Below, piece by piece: positions 1 to 11,459 of a stretch of 64,000 bases of DNA. Position numbers and translations under genes: made by a program. The notes below the pieces were generated by a model. That model searched no databases. It was given only the letters and a program-made list of their open reading frames with translations, and had not been told where the DNA came from. The first letter of the stretch is position 1. Each line of letters starts with the position of its first letter. This stretch comes from Symsagittifera roscoffensis (taxonomy: Eukaryota; Xenacoelomorpha; Acoela; Convolutidae): assembly GCF_963678635.1 (NCBI RefSeq), contig NC_087066.1:25125536-25189535 (forward strand), given 5' to 3'.

Positions 1-95
1 AAAAAGAAAAAATCACAACTTCTCTTCAAAATTTTAAAATTTTAACCAAAAAGGAAACTAAATTGTCCAGGTATAATAAGTTTTATAACCAATCC
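1..95 (+). repeat. Direct repeat, copy 1 (partner 4233-4327)
   Basis: These 95 bases recur almost unchanged, in the same orientation, at 4233-4327 in the 3' untranslated part of copy A. Similarity stops abruptly at about position 95, where this copy joins an RT fragment. Confidence 0.85.
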
Positions 96-102
96 GAACT
101 TG

Positions 103-268
103 CACGTCGACTAACCCAATTCGTTATAGGAAATCAATAATAAGAAATCGATAGAATACTGTATGGTTTATCCAAAGGAACAGCAGCTTTTTCAGCATTA
201 GTAAGTAAAAATTTTAGACTATTCATTCTAAGAAAAAACTTAAATACTTATTTGGACGATGTCTTCAA
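103..268 (+). repeat. Exact duplicate of an RT segment (partner 1589-1754)
   Basis: About 165 bases read identically at 103-268 and 1589-1754, with no indel (constant offset 1486). The segment encodes the RT stretch ending in YLDD. The left edge is joined to 3' untranslated sequence from the same element, so positions 1-268 are a chimera of two non-adjacent element parts. Confidence 0.85.
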
Positions 269-1084
269 ACAAAACCTAAAACAATACAACAAAGTATCTT
301 TCCTATTCATCTACCAATCACAACAGTGCATTATGAAAATACCCACTTCGCACAAACAACACCACTATAATCAAGAGTCAAACCATCCGTTGTTCCATCC
401 GTTGTTATCAAACCTATGCACCAATAACTAAAACGCGACAATTAAACAAACTAAAAAACACAAAAAGAAATAACTTCGCAAATCACAATTATTTTTGTTT
501 CACAAACAACAACATTAGTAACCTAATAGCAAAACCCTTTTGCAAAACGCGACATCAATCAGAAGAACATAACTACACTCAACAGATACCATAAGCAGAT
601 TCCCAGTCAGTATTCTTTAATGAAAAACAAAAAACTCCATCAGACCGCGCTTTTTTTCATTTCACATCCATTTTTTCAGCAAAATTAAAAATCCGACAAT
701 CATTATAGGAAATCAACGACACTATGCTGAAGAAGAAGATTACTTCAATCAAAATGAACAACAATACAATAATATCCGACGTAAAAATAATTGGATTAAT
801 ATTGATCAAGCACATAATTTTCATCAACCAGATATTTTTGAACCCTACATGACCTCAGAATAAAAATGAAAACACAACAACCCCTCCTCATCTATCAAAT
901 TTTGCACAATCAAAAGCTAATAAGCTATCACAAAACCAAAATACTCAAAGTTATCAAACCAATCCAATGCAAAATGAAATCCCATTACCATTTTATTTAC
1001 AGCAACACGAAATTACAAAAACCCAACTGACCAAAATCACACAAATACCAAACATTGCAGAATCACTTCAAAAGTCAATTATTC

Positions 1085-1530
1085 CATGACTGGATCATTT
1101 ATCACATCTAATACACCACTCATGGTCTTCCTAGGAACAGACCCTGAAAATTCAGATGAAGACTATCTAAATGCAGTTCCAGCAAATTGTAATTTCAATA
1201 TAAGTCCAGAAGCTGTAAATACACCACACAGCAGAATTGGATACATAGGCGCATAGCAATGATTCAAGCCACTCTTGATGGCGCAGCTCAAAAATGGGTT
1301 TCAGTCCTAGCTATATCTATTAAGTCTGATTGGAAACAAGTCATGCAGGAATTTTATAAGATGTTCGACTCTGAAAGATACAAATAACATCAAAGAGTTT
1401 TTTGCATTCAAATTTTTCCAAAGGAAACAATAAAACAATTAGCAGATACCTCAATTCGCTAATTAACGAATCAAAATGCAATTGGCCGCTAGAACCAATA
1501 CAAGTAATACTCACAAAGATAAATGAACAG
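1085..1530 (+). pseudogene. gag: gag-like remnant of copy A
   Basis: Short open stretches in more than one frame resemble the gag region of copy B: a block ending in PEAVNTP (compare PEPVNI in copy B near 24.45 kb) and a block ETIKQLA (compare NETKRQLAVRIE near 24.28 kb). By its position before pol it would be the capsid-forming polyprotein of an LTR element. Stops and shifts break the frame. No CCHC zinc knuckle is present, because the sequence jumps from gag into RT at about 1530. The assignment rests on similarity to copy B and on order, not on a diagnostic capsid motif. Confidence 0.55.
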
Positions 1531-1533
1531 TAA

Positions 1534-2280
1534 TATACCACTGCTGACTTGAACGGCGCATACAACCAAATGCCATTAGATGAACAATCACGTCGACTAA
1601 CCCAATTCGTTATAGGAAATCAATAATAAGAAATCGATAGAATACTGTATGGTTTATCCAAAGGAACAGCAGCTTTTTCAGCATTAGTAAGTAAAAATTT
1701 TAGACTATTCATTCTAAGAAAAAACTTAAATACTTATTTGGACGATGTCTTCATACAATCACTTAAAAAAACAAGAAATCTTGAAATAATTTGATAAATA
1801 ACACTAAATCTTATTAAAAGAAAACATGAAAGCAGCATCCGATAAATCACATTTTTTCCTTACTTGTGTAAAATTCCTTGGACACATTATTTCTGAAGGC
1901 AACACAATTACACCCTTAAAATCACAAGTAGATGCAATATTAAAACTCCAACCAACAACTGTTTAAAAAAATCCAAGAGTTTCTTGGAATGTTAGGCTTC
2001 TTGAGCAAATACTTCGAAAAGCAGTTATATCTACAATCATTTTCATTTTATAAAATTATCCGACGACAAAAAATTTTTGAATGGACATTAGAACATCAAA
2101 AACTCTTTGACGAAAAAAAAACTCTCTTAACAGAACAAATCTCAAAGTTAATCCCAGACCCAGATCAACCATTCTACGCTTTCCCAGATCAACCATTCTA
2201 ATATCCAAATATGGAATTACAGTCAATAGGTTTTTTTTTTTAACCCGACAAACAGCATCACATCTGAACACGACAATTTC
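1534..2280 (+). pseudogene. pol: Reverse transcriptase core and RNase H connection, broken
   Basis: The frame opens with YTTADLNGAYNQMPLDEQS, a typical palm-domain start for Ty3/gypsy RT. It continues through RLTQFVIGNQ to the catalytic TYLDD box at 1732-1746. The thumb follows, with KSHFFLT, VKFLGHII, EGNTITPLKS and then FLGML (1840-2000). At 2070-2200 lies the tether toward RNase H (FEWTLEHQKLFDEKK, PDPDQPFYA). Two stops sit inside the palm and there are frameshifts after 1960. Known Ty3/gypsy RT copies element RNA into DNA. The motif order here supports that family, but this copy cannot make an active enzyme. Integrase and most of RNase H are deleted. Confidence 0.85.
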
Positions 2281-2560
2281 AAGAACTCCTCGCTAAAATT
2301 TTTACAAAAAAAACAAAATCAATTGATCAAAATTTAAAAACACCAGCTAAAACAGCAGTCTTCTCAGGTTTTTATGAACAAGACTTTAGCGGATACTTTA
2401 AGAATATTAAAGATTATTAATATCTTAGCGATTAAAAAGATCGTTCTGAAGATTTTTTACCAACAGTATTTTTATTTGTGTTAATAAAAAAAACGAACGC
2501 CTAGCTTTTCTCGCATGGTCCTACTACAGGTTAGAAAAATTGACTATATTAAACGCAAGA
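2225..2560 (+). pseudogene. ORF3 (envelope-position ORF), C-terminal fragment of copy A
   Basis: The stretch 2318-2419 reads SIDQNLKTPAKTAVFSGFYE and onward, and aligns with the intact frame of copy C at 54869-55237 (SIDQKLGKFAETAGFSDIYT). Downstream pieces at 2500-2560 match the end of that frame. The fragment is fused to the RNase H region by a deletion of integrase and the first two thirds of ORF3. Function is inferred only from its location after integrase in the other copies. Confidence 0.6.
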
Positions 2561-2952
2561 AATATTTTTTATTGGGTTTTTCTTTTCACTACTCAAAGGA
2601 AATTATAAAACATGCAATGCATACACAAACTATTAGACAAGCAAATGTAGCATGCATTTGATTTGCAGGTTTTTTGGTGTATTTTTCACCTCAATTAAAA
2701 AAACCTTCTTCACGCTAAAATTAGCGAAAATCAATTAAAACTAGCACATATGACACTCCATAAGATAATACCAATTCAACACCCACAGCACCATCACATA
2801 TACACAGTCTACAAATAATCACCATTTATCCATAACTCCACAAAACTCTCAAGGTAGTAACCTCCCACTAATTCCAATATATCATATAACTCTCCGTCAA
2901 ACAGATGTTGACGACACATACGAAACAATTTTAGAACAACCACATACAATAA

Positions 2953-3690
2953 ATGTCCGTTCTCAAAACAATAATCTTTTTAGCCCACGATGAGCCGGGC
3001 GATTGGATCTCTCAACCGTTCCCTCTCCTATCCATCATATATTTTCCAACGCCACTCCTCTCACTTTTTCTTCTCAGAGCTCACCTCTTCTCCCTTCCCA
3101 GTTTTTATTTTAACACAGCATGCATGGATTCAGACGACTCAACCCAAACAGTTTTTAACACCATATCTAACTTTAATAATTCTGATACAGAAAACCCCGA
3201 TGATTTCCTTGACTCTGAACCTAGAAATACAAATTTTCCCAACCACCCTTTCAGGCCATTGCTTCCGAACTTCCCGATGAAATACCTCACTCCCCCTCCT
3301 TATACACTGACGCTACCCCTATCTTTTCCCCTATGTTAAGCAATCAACCCGACGCACACCGACAAATGACCGACAATCAACTAGAACATGAACTAGATAG
3401 TTTTATAACACAACAACAGCATCTACATGATACAAATAACGCAATCACAATTCATCAGCTAACTCACTCAGCCTCAACATCTGAAACCTCAACTCATTCA
3501 GTTAATATTGCACCTACAAGAGCACAACGATTTTAAACGAAAGCACTCTAGCACTACACCTTATTTTCTTTTTAGTCGTCCACGTTCATCTCGACAATAT
3601 TCCATTACCCGCAACACACTAACACTCCAAATTTCTCCAGATCTTTTAACCCACAAAATACCATTTTACCCAATATACATACTGTTCAAC
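2953..3690 (+). pseudogene. ORF4 of copy A, Ser/Thr/Pro-rich
   Basis: An open frame carries MDSDDSTQTVFNTISNFNNS at about 3123 and then a proline- and serine-rich stretch. A stop is reached at 3339. A second open stretch (3333-3536, with a block near QLEHELDSFI) continues the homology to copy C (LENELDNFI near 54.12 kb). The same protein piece occurs in all three element copies, always between ORF3 and the LTR, so it is a real part of the element. I do not recognise a domain. The acidic N-terminus and low complexity suggest a disordered protein. A second frame over the same DNA is also open in the three copies, probably by chance. Confidence 0.55.
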
Positions 3691-4232
3691 TAACAATATA
3701 AGCCAACTGAACTTAATTGTTGATGAAAATGTGCTAGTTATCAAAAGATAACGAACTAGTTTCCCCGAAGATAACGAACTCTGTCACTCGTTTTATAGTT
3801 ATCAATTCAAAGTACACGTCACCTTAATTTCAAATTCACCTAATGTTTTTAATCTACTAACTTACACGGCATCCTCCATAATGATGATCCTGTGAAACAG
3901 ATGTATATATTCTGCCCACTAACCAACACCTTTCCTCGCCCAAATGATGAGTTTTAATCACCTACCGAAGACTTAAACATCATCAGAGCGCTTGATTTTC
4001 TTTTGCCTCTTCTTTGCAATAAAAACGTAATCCGAATGCTCGCCAAGCTTCTCATAACATCCGACACGGTAAAAACTAAATTCCCCCATGGATTTTTCCC
4101 TGAAACAGAACCTTCGTAAGTTCGAAGTTCTTTAAAACACTAACAAATAAAACAAAATACTCAGCATTATTGAACGTGTGGTTCAAAAACTTTTCTTAGA
4201 TTTCACCAGTCATTCTTCTAAAACAATAAAAC

Positions 4233-4327
4233 AAAAAGAAAAAATCACAACCTCTCTTCAAAATTTTAAAATTTTAACCAAAAAAGGAAACTAAATTATC
4301 CAGGTATAAAAGTTTAATAACCAATCC
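4233..4327 (+). repeat. Direct repeat, copy 2 (partner 1-95)
   Basis: Same 95 bases as the window start, here in the 3' untranslated part of copy A before the LTR. This is probably the original position, since the flanking sequence continues into the LTR region. Confidence 0.8.
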
Positions 4328-4879
4328 AATAAATAACTCTTTAGTAAAATTCAAAAACGACGAAGTAGTACTTCATCAAAAGCTAATAAATTACAAGCAA
4401 CTAACCCTTCTATATGTGCTTCTTTTATGACTCGGTTTTTGTCATTTATTCGACAACATTTCACACACAATAACCAGCAATCTCGCACAACTCGCCCACG
4501 TAGAATAATTATGAAATGAATTTTAAGTTTCAATAATAATTGATAACAAATAACGATAACAAACTGACGCGATTTTAAACTTTCTTTTAACCCGATTGGA
4601 ACGAAATATAAGTAAGCTTAAGCTAACCAACGCAGCTTACTAAGACCACAAAACTAACCGCGTGTATAAGAAGTTCACACAGTACTCAGACCAGATTAAA
4701 GCCAGATTAAAACTAGATAAATTATTTTTTTGAAATCTACTTTCAAGTTTTATTGAAATCATTTGAAACACTAAAAACTCAACAGAAAAATCCAAAACAA
4801 AACAATCCATTTTTGATAACGGGACACAACTAAAAACACCTGATAAAATCCGAACCGAAGAGACGGTAAAATTATACTC

Positions 4880-6006
4880 CTCCAACTGGCCTAACCCACC
4901 AGTAGGACGTCCTGAGCATGCTCTTTAAACAGCCTCACCGCCCGCTCTAGACCACGCTTAGAAACCACACTCTAGTTTTGACGAGAGTTTCTCTAGGGTG
5001 AGCGACTCCTCAAAATAACCGAAACTAAATAAAAACGCTTTTGCGAAACAATTAGTAAAAATCATCAAAGCTCACTAACAAGATATAGATTTAATATGCA
5101 ATGTGAAATTTTTTTAGCGGAAACGGAACGAGCAGCAAAGGGAGATGAAAACTCGACGACATTCAGGCTATGGAATGGCAAATCTTTTGGTTTGTTGCCG
5201 TAGTCACAACCCTAACTGGATTTGAAATATGGAACCTATATCGCAACAAAGGAGCCCATTGAAGAAGATCAATGGCCAACTCGATGTTGACTTCACGTTC
5301 AGAGTCTAGTCGCGTGGCGCTTCACACAGCAAGGACCTACTTCATCTTGCACGTAGTCGCTTTCTAGCTTAACGAAATCGACACATCAATGCATCAATCT
5401 GAAATCATGACCCGATCACTCAAGATGATCTAGGATTTAACGAAATCCACTTCTGGAACACGAAAAACTGCCCTTCTTCTCTCCGCGAAGACAACTACAT
5501 CTCTCCCTCCTTCACACGGTCACTGCTTCAAAAGAAAATGACTCCGAAAAACAAAGAAATCTCTCCATTCATCCTTCACTAGTATAAACAATCCAAAAAC
5601 TGAAAACTCTCTTAACCCCGGATGGGTGTAACCAGTTTAAAGCTAGTATTTTTAACAAACTATTTTCTCGATGAAACTATCTCTATAAAATATTTCTTAC
5701 TAACCAATCATGATCCATAACTAACATTGACGATTATTTGTAATGCTGAAACTACTTGTAGTTTCAGCACCAGAACATTTTGAATATAACTTAGAAAACA
5801 GTTGTTCTCTTTGGAATAAGTTCCAGATATCTAACCCGCAAATACCAGTATACACTAGATCTATTGAGACTAGGAGATATAAGAGTATGATTAAGATCGG
5901 TATTAGACTAAGAAGTTTGCACGAATCTATCCGACGCTAAAATAAGATAGCGTGACGAACAGACGGTGTACCTTATCTGTAATTACTCTATGAGTAAGCT
6001 AATCCA
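4880..6006 (+). repeat. 3' LTR region of copy A
   Basis: The reverse complement of this stretch aligns with 50816-51660 (copy C) and in part with 11460-11900 (copy B). Shared landmarks are GAGCATGCTC (4915-4924 here) followed by GACGTCC on the other strand, a hairpin at 5744-5769, and a closing block ending CTATGAGTAAGCTAATCCA at about 6006. Similarity between the copies stops there, so 6006 is the best estimate of the element's end; the terminal CA fits an LTR. The left edge is uncertain because the neighbouring internal sequence is also shared and no second LTR is in the window. Confidence 0.65.
5744..5769 (+). promoter_or_regulatory. Perfect hairpin in the LTR of copy A
   Basis: A 12-bp perfect stem (TGCTGAAACTAC and its complement) closes a two-base loop. 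Related hairpins lie at the equivalent place in copies B (11695-11716) and C (51063-51084). The role is unknown. Confidence 0.7.
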
Positions 6007-6027
6007 GGCATAAACTCACTTCTTCGA

Positions 6028-6306
6028 CTACTTAGTTAACTGTATTTGACGAAAATTAGTTAAGCAATTATGAAACTTTTCATGCTCTGAGATTTTTTTC
6101 ACCTTCAAAACATGCAAGATTTTTTCTACATGTGGTGTTCCACCAGCGATGATAGCCTGTGAGACATTTTTCACCTGAAATTTTTTTTCTGAGGAAACTT
6201 CATCTGCGACAATAATTGGAAGAAAAAATGAGTCAAATTTTTTTAATTGGTCTATAGAAATTTTCAGTTGCCTACCAGAAAAAAGTGAATAGCGCGTATT
6301 GATCAT
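6028..6306 (-). CDS. Unidentified 92-residue open frame
   Basis: An ATG-started frame of 92 codons begins in the centre of the perfect palindrome at 6285-6330 and runs leftward. It starts MINTRYSLFSGRQ and is mixed in composition (Lys, Ser, Ile, Val), with no signal peptide, membrane segment or motif I know. It lies just outside the 3' end of copy A. Its first 10 codons or so come from the palindrome arm, so the start is probably accidental. It could be a leftover exon, a piece of a foldback element, or chance. I give it little weight. Confidence 0.2.
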   Translation of the reverse strand: MINTRYSLFSGRQLKISIDQLKKFDSFFLPIIVADEVSSEKKFQVKNVSQAIIAGGTPHVEKILHVLKVKKISEHEKFHNCLTNFRQIQLTK

Positions 6307-6330
6307 CGATGATCAATACGCGCTATTCAC
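6285..6330. repeat. 46-bp perfect palindrome inside a roughly 100-bp imperfect one
   Basis: Arms 6285-6307 and 6308-6330 are exact reverse complements with no spacer. The outer flanks keep pairing imperfectly to about 6256 and 6358. The centre is ATCATCGATGAT. This could extrude as a cruciform or be the end of a foldback element. Confidence 0.9.
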
Positions 6331-7051
6331 GTTTTTTGGTATGCAACTGAAATTTTTGTATTTGTTTTGTTGAAACATGTAATATAATTAATTCATTGAC
6401 GAGTTTTTGAAAAAGTTGAAATATGAAAAAATAAGTCTGAGTCAGAGCCAGTCAGAGCCAAAGTCAGAGCCACTCGGAGAATTTGCAGCTTCACCCTGAT
6501 TCCAGCAGCCTTGTTCTTCGGTATTCTCGGCTGAATTGACGCAGCGGACTATTCCAATATTATAATTGGGATCTTGTTAACTTAAAATTGGGATCTTGTT
6601 AACTATTTCCCCCCTATGTGGGAAAATTTTGAAATTTTTGTCAACCTTTTTTTAGGAGTTTTTAAGCACTCTTTGAAAAATTTTGGCAGCTAGAATTGAG
6701 GGGGGAAGAAGCGGTCACCCGCCCAGGCCAGCCTCCTCGGCACGTTACGGCCTTCTACGTTCATAGATCCACAGGTTATAAATTTTGCAATAAACTAAAT
6801 TTAAATCTCAGATATATTTTAAATAAAAGCCTAGAAACTGAATTGATATGAATCCAGGGGCGGATTTAGGAGGAGGTGGACGCTACCCCTCGGGGATTCG
6901 ACCCCCTGCCGACCCAAAGGGTGCCGCTTTGTATTATTTTGAGAAATCCATATTTGGTGACGCACCCTAAAAATTTTCTTTGAGGGTTGAACGCGCGCCA
7001 AAAAACGCGAATTTTTGGTCGAAATTTTCAAAAAAAGCTTAGAAACGTCTT
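6331..7051. other. No gene seen; short local repeats
   Basis: Contains three near copies of GTCAGAGCCA at about 6438-6470 and a doubled AATTGGGATCTTGTTAAC at about 6566-6603. The segment at about 6850-7020 has the CCCAAAGGGTGCC and GCGCGC blocks that recur in the arrays near 26.3 and 27.1 kb. No convincing coding frame. Confidence 0.5.
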
Positions 7052-10000
7052 GGATTGATTTTAATAAAAACCACCACCCGGATTAGGCTCGGAGAGTAAA
7101 TCAGTTTTGTTTCTAATATTTCAGTAAAAGCCAAGTTCTGTAACCAAAACCCTCATGTGCCACTTCAGTTCTAAAAAGACTGCTCGTATATCAGGGTAGA
7201 GCACTGGATGTTCTGGCTGCACTTGAAGCCAATCGAAAAAATTTTTTTTGTTAGAATAATTGACAAATCAATTGCAAAAAAAAGAAGTAAGCATATTCTT
7301 TTTTACTTCGTTTTATCCCAACACACACTATGTAAAAAATTAAGGGTTTGCTTAGCGTATCGTTTTGTAAAGAAAAAAAATGCTGGCCTCAATTCAACTT
7401 AGAACGCAATAGTTCGCTTGCGCATGTTACAAGAACGCAATGTATCATACTTCAATTATCTCAAAATGGCGAAGTTAGCGATTTTCAAGCTCCAGTAACT
7501 ATACGAATAATGATAACAGGTGAAGTATTTAGCCCCCCCTCAAGAATTGAACCCCCTGCCAACCCAAAGCGCCTCCTTTTGTACTATTTTGGTAACGGAA
7601 CTTAAACACGTGCTAAAGGCGCCGGTTGCTTATTGGTGCTTTGCGATAGCTCCAAAAATCAATGTGGTGAACCTGAAAAAAGTCGACAAAATGTTCGAAT
7701 CTTTTACAAAAATTCACCCTTCGTGAAAATCTCTGAGGTTGAATTGGGAGCCACAAGTTGAATTTTCAAGCGTATTCAGTGACTATCATCTAAGCAAATA
7801 ACTATCTCTGACTTTTAAGTGTTTCCAGAAATTCGAAAAAAAAAACTTTTTAATACTGAATCATTACTCGAACAGTAGCGCGAATTGTTTCTAATTTTAC
7901 TTCTGATCAGAGTTAAAGTGATACCCGAACAGTATTGTATCAGTATTGATTTTCTGCTTTCAAGTTACTGTAACAGTACCATTTTTCTCTGGTAGACCAA
8001 TTCTTTTGGGTTGATTTTAAAAAAATCCCCCACCCAGATTAGGCTAAGAGAAAAAGTCAGTTTTATTTCTAATATTTCAGCAAAAGCCAAGCTGTGTAAC
8101 AGAAACACTCAAATGCCACTTCAACTCTAACAGTACTGCTCGATTTTCAGGGCAAAACCCTGAATGTTCCGGCTGCACTTAAGGTTAATTGGAATTTTTT
8201 TGGCTGAATAAGTGACAAAGTAATACAAAAAAGAAGAAAACATGTTCTTTATTTCTTCGTTTTATGGGCGTATCTTATTGGTGCGTATCGTTACATCTTC
8301 GTTTTGCTGGGCGTATCGTTTTGTAATGAAAAAAAACATAGCTGGCCTCAATTCAGTTTAGAATGCATTAGTTCGCTAGCGCGTTTTACAAGAACGCAAT
8401 GTATCATACTTTAATTATCTCGAATTGGCTAAGTTAGCAATTTTCAAACGCCCGTAACTTTACGAACAATAATAACGTGAAAAATTTAGCCACCCTCAGG
8501 TATTCAAACCCCTGCTGACCCAAAGTGTAGTCCTTTTGTGCTATTTTGGTGACGGACCTTAAGCACTTTTTAAGGAGTCTTTGGCGCCGATATTTAATAA
8601 TTTTGAATGACGAACGCGAGATGTTGGTCAAAATGTTCCAAAAAAAGCCCAAAAATGCCTTTTATGGCCTATACTTCAAACTTTTGCCTGCGGCGCAAAA
8701 AAAAATACCTAAACGGGCGCTTATTGGTGCTTTGATATAGCTCTCAAAATCAATGTGGTGAACCTGAAAAAAAGTCGACAAAAGGTTCGAATGTTTTCAA
8801 AACTTCCCCTTCGAGAAAATCTTAGATCCGACCCTAAATGAGGGTAAATTGGAAGTCACATGCTGAATTTTTAAGCGTATTCAGTGACTATTGCCTAAGC
8901 AAATAACTCTCCTTGATTTTTAAGTTTTTCCAGAAGTTCAAAAAAAATAACTTTGTAATACTGAGTCCTTACTCGAACAGTAGTGCGAATTGTTTCTAAT
9001 TTTACTTCTAATCAGAGCTAAAACCCGAACAGTATTGATTAAGTATTGATTTTTTGCTTTCAAGTTACAGTAATAGTAACAGTTTTCTCTGATAGATTAA
9101 TTCGTTTGGGTTGATTTTAATAAAAGCCCCTACCCAGATTAGGCTTAGAGAAAAAATCAGTTTTATTTCTAATATTTCAGTAAAAGCCAAGTTCTGTAAC
9201 AGATACACCGAATGCCTCTTCAGATCTAACAAGACTGCTCGTTTTTCAGGGCAAACCCCTGAATGATTCGGCTGCACTTAAGGCCAATTGAAAAAAATTT
9301 TGGCTGATTAATTGACAAAGTGATACAAGAGAAAAAAACATGTTCTTTATTTCTTCGTTTTATCCCACCATGTAAAACACTAAGGGTTTGCTAGGCCTGT
9401 CGTATTGTAATGAAAAAAATTGATGGCCTCAATTCAATTTAGAACGCATTAATTCGCTTACGCGTGTCACAATTACGCAATGTATCACACTAAAATTATC
9501 TCAAATTGGCGAAGTTAGCAATTTTCAATGGCCCGTAACTTTGCGAACAATAATAACACGTGAAAAATTTAGCGCCCCTCAAGTAAGCCTTTTATTAAAA
9601 TCAATCCTCCTTTTGTGCTTTTTGGTCACGGACCTTAAGCCGATATTTAATAATTTTGAATGAGGAACGCGAGTTGTTGATCAAAATGTTCCAAAAAAAA
9701 CCCAAAAATGCCTTTTATGGCCCGTACTTCAAATTTTTGCCTGCGGCTCAAAACAATTTACCTAAACAGGTGTTTAATGGTGCTTTGAGGTAGCTCTCAA
9801 AATCAATGTGGTGAACCTAAAAAAAGTCGACAAAATGTTTGAATCTTTTATAAAAATCCCCCGTTCGAGAAAATCTTAGATCCGACTCTAAATGAGTTTA
9901 AATTGGGAGCCACAAGTTGAATTTTCAGCGTATTCAGTGACTATCATCTAAGCAAATAACTATCCCTGACTTTTAGGTGTTTCCAGAAATTCAACAAAAA

Positions 10001-10830
10001 AACTTTTTGATACTGAATCGTTACTCGATTAGTAGTGCGAAATATTTCTAATTTTACTTCTGATCAGAATTAAAGTGATACCCGAACAGTATTGTATCAG
10101 TATTGATTTTCTGCTTTCAAATTACTGTGGCAGTACCATTTTTCTCTAATATTCAATTCGTTTGGATTGATTTTAATAAAAGCGCCCACCCAGATTAGGC
10201 TTCGAGAAAAAATCAGTTTTATTTCTAATATTTCAGTAAAAGCCAAGTTCTGCAATCTTACTTCTGATCAAAGTTAAAGTGATACCACAACAGTTTTTCT
10301 TCAGTATTGATTTTTTCTACTTTCAATTTTATGTAACAGTACTAATTGTCTCTGATAGATCAATTCGTTGGGATTTGTTTTAGAAAACGCCACCACTCGG
10401 ATTAAGCTTGTAGAGCAAATCAGTACATTTTCTAAAATTTCTAAAGAAACAAAGTTCTGCAACCAAACTCCTCAAGTGCCACTTCAGTTCTAAGAAGACT
10501 GCTCGTATATCAAGGCAGAGTTCTGAAGGTTCCGGCTGCACTTAAAGCCCAATAAAAATGTTTTTTGTTTGAATAACTGACAAAATAGTTGCAAAAATGA
10601 AAAAAAAATTCTTTCTTCTTTTTATCCCCCAGACGCTATGTAATTACTGAGGCTGTGCTTAGCGTCTCTTTTTGTGAAAAAAAAATTAAATTGCTGGCCT
10701 CAATTTAATTTAGAACGCATTAATTCGGTCGCGCGTATTCAAGTGCGCAATGTATCACACTTCAATTACCTCAATTTGGCGAAGTTAGCAATTTTCAAAC
10801 GCCCGTAAATTTACAAACAAAAATTCCAGA
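7052..10830 (+). repeat. Diverged tandem array, units about 0.95-1.1 kb
   Basis: The block around GGATTGATTTTAATAAAA with GATTAGGCT recurs at about 7052, 8008, 9108, 10164 and (short) 10370. A second block, GCTCG..TCAGGGCA followed by TGTTCCGGCTGCACTT, recurs at 7182, 8138, 9237 and 10501. A third, near GCGCAATGTATCA, follows each. Units differ by many substitutions and by internal deletions, so the array is old. The second block resembles the GCTCGTATCAGGGCGAAGCC-type end of the GTTCCGAC repeat family at 35-38 kb. Small open frames inside are not conserved between units and are not genes. Confidence 0.8.
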
Positions 10831-11459
10831 AATTTTTGTTCAATGCGGGATTAGGATTACAATAAATCTCAGATGGTACAAAATCTTTCCCTTAAAAACT
10901 CTTGGTTAACGAGTCGAAAACTGATTGAATAAAAGATCAAACCAATCTAAATCATTCCGCACTTTCTCCAAAAGCAGGAAAAATAAAAACACTAACAATC
11001 ACCTAATCCCTTTTCAGTTATCTCTAAGCAATTGCTGGATCAACCTGCGATCCGCTTCCCCAGTTCGAGTGGGACGGAGAAAACATGTTTTTTTTTCATA
11101 AGCTAAATTTGAGTAAAGCCTAGATTCGTCCAAATTTATAACCGTATTACCAAAATTAAAACATTTATTTGTGTGATTAACAGCATATATTTGTAATACC
11201 GCATAAAGCAATGTATACACCAGTTTTATTTGTGTGTTTGTATGATATGCATATTTTATAAAGAATTGTTTTTCAGAACTAATACAAGCTTGGTGAGGAC
11301 ATTTTACGGTAGGTCACTTAGGGGGATTGTAAGGTTGATCCCAGTCGCGTTTGTGTCAACAGGCAAGTTGTTGAATAGTTTAGCAGATCTCAGAGCAGAT
11401 AAATCAAAGATTGCAGATACAGCAGATTGCAGATAAATCAAAGATTTTTGAAATTTTAA
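10831..11459. other. Intergenic; splice-site-like spots, no gene established
   Basis: A good acceptor-like sequence (CCCTTTTCAG) ends near 11018, and another (TTGTTTTTCAG) near 11277, both on the plus strand. The short frames after them cannot be joined into a gene model. The stretch 11305-11324 shares 19 of 20 bases with 25918-25937. Close to 11400-11450, GCAGAT and AAATCAAAGATT are repeated. Confidence 0.35.

Larger units (their letters stand above)
1..6006 (+). mobile_element. LTR retroelement relic, copy A (Ty3/gypsy type), 5' end outside window
   Basis: A degenerate element read left to right: gag-like remnant (about 1085-1530), RT core and thumb (1534-2000), the RT/RNase H connection (to about 2280), the tail of ORF3 (2318-2560), ORF4 (2953-3690), untranslated sequence, and a 3' LTR ending near 6006. 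The order and motifs match copies B and C on the opposite strand. Protease, the N-terminal part of RT, most of RNase H and all of integrase are missing: gag runs straight into RT near 1530 and RNase H runs into ORF3 near 2225. In-frame stops are frequent. No 5' LTR is visible because the window starts inside the element or a rearranged version of it. Confidence 0.85.

Noticed and set aside
7052-10830. Possible CRISPR or satellite array
   Set aside because: Units are near 1 kb with long-range similarity, not short direct repeats with spacers; eukaryotic context.
11014-11220. Minus-strand frame ending RPTRTGEADRRLIQQLLRDN, thought to be a ligand-gated-channel exon
   Set aside because: Only a weak resemblance, no usable splice sites with phase, and the plus strand has an equally good acceptor and frame here.
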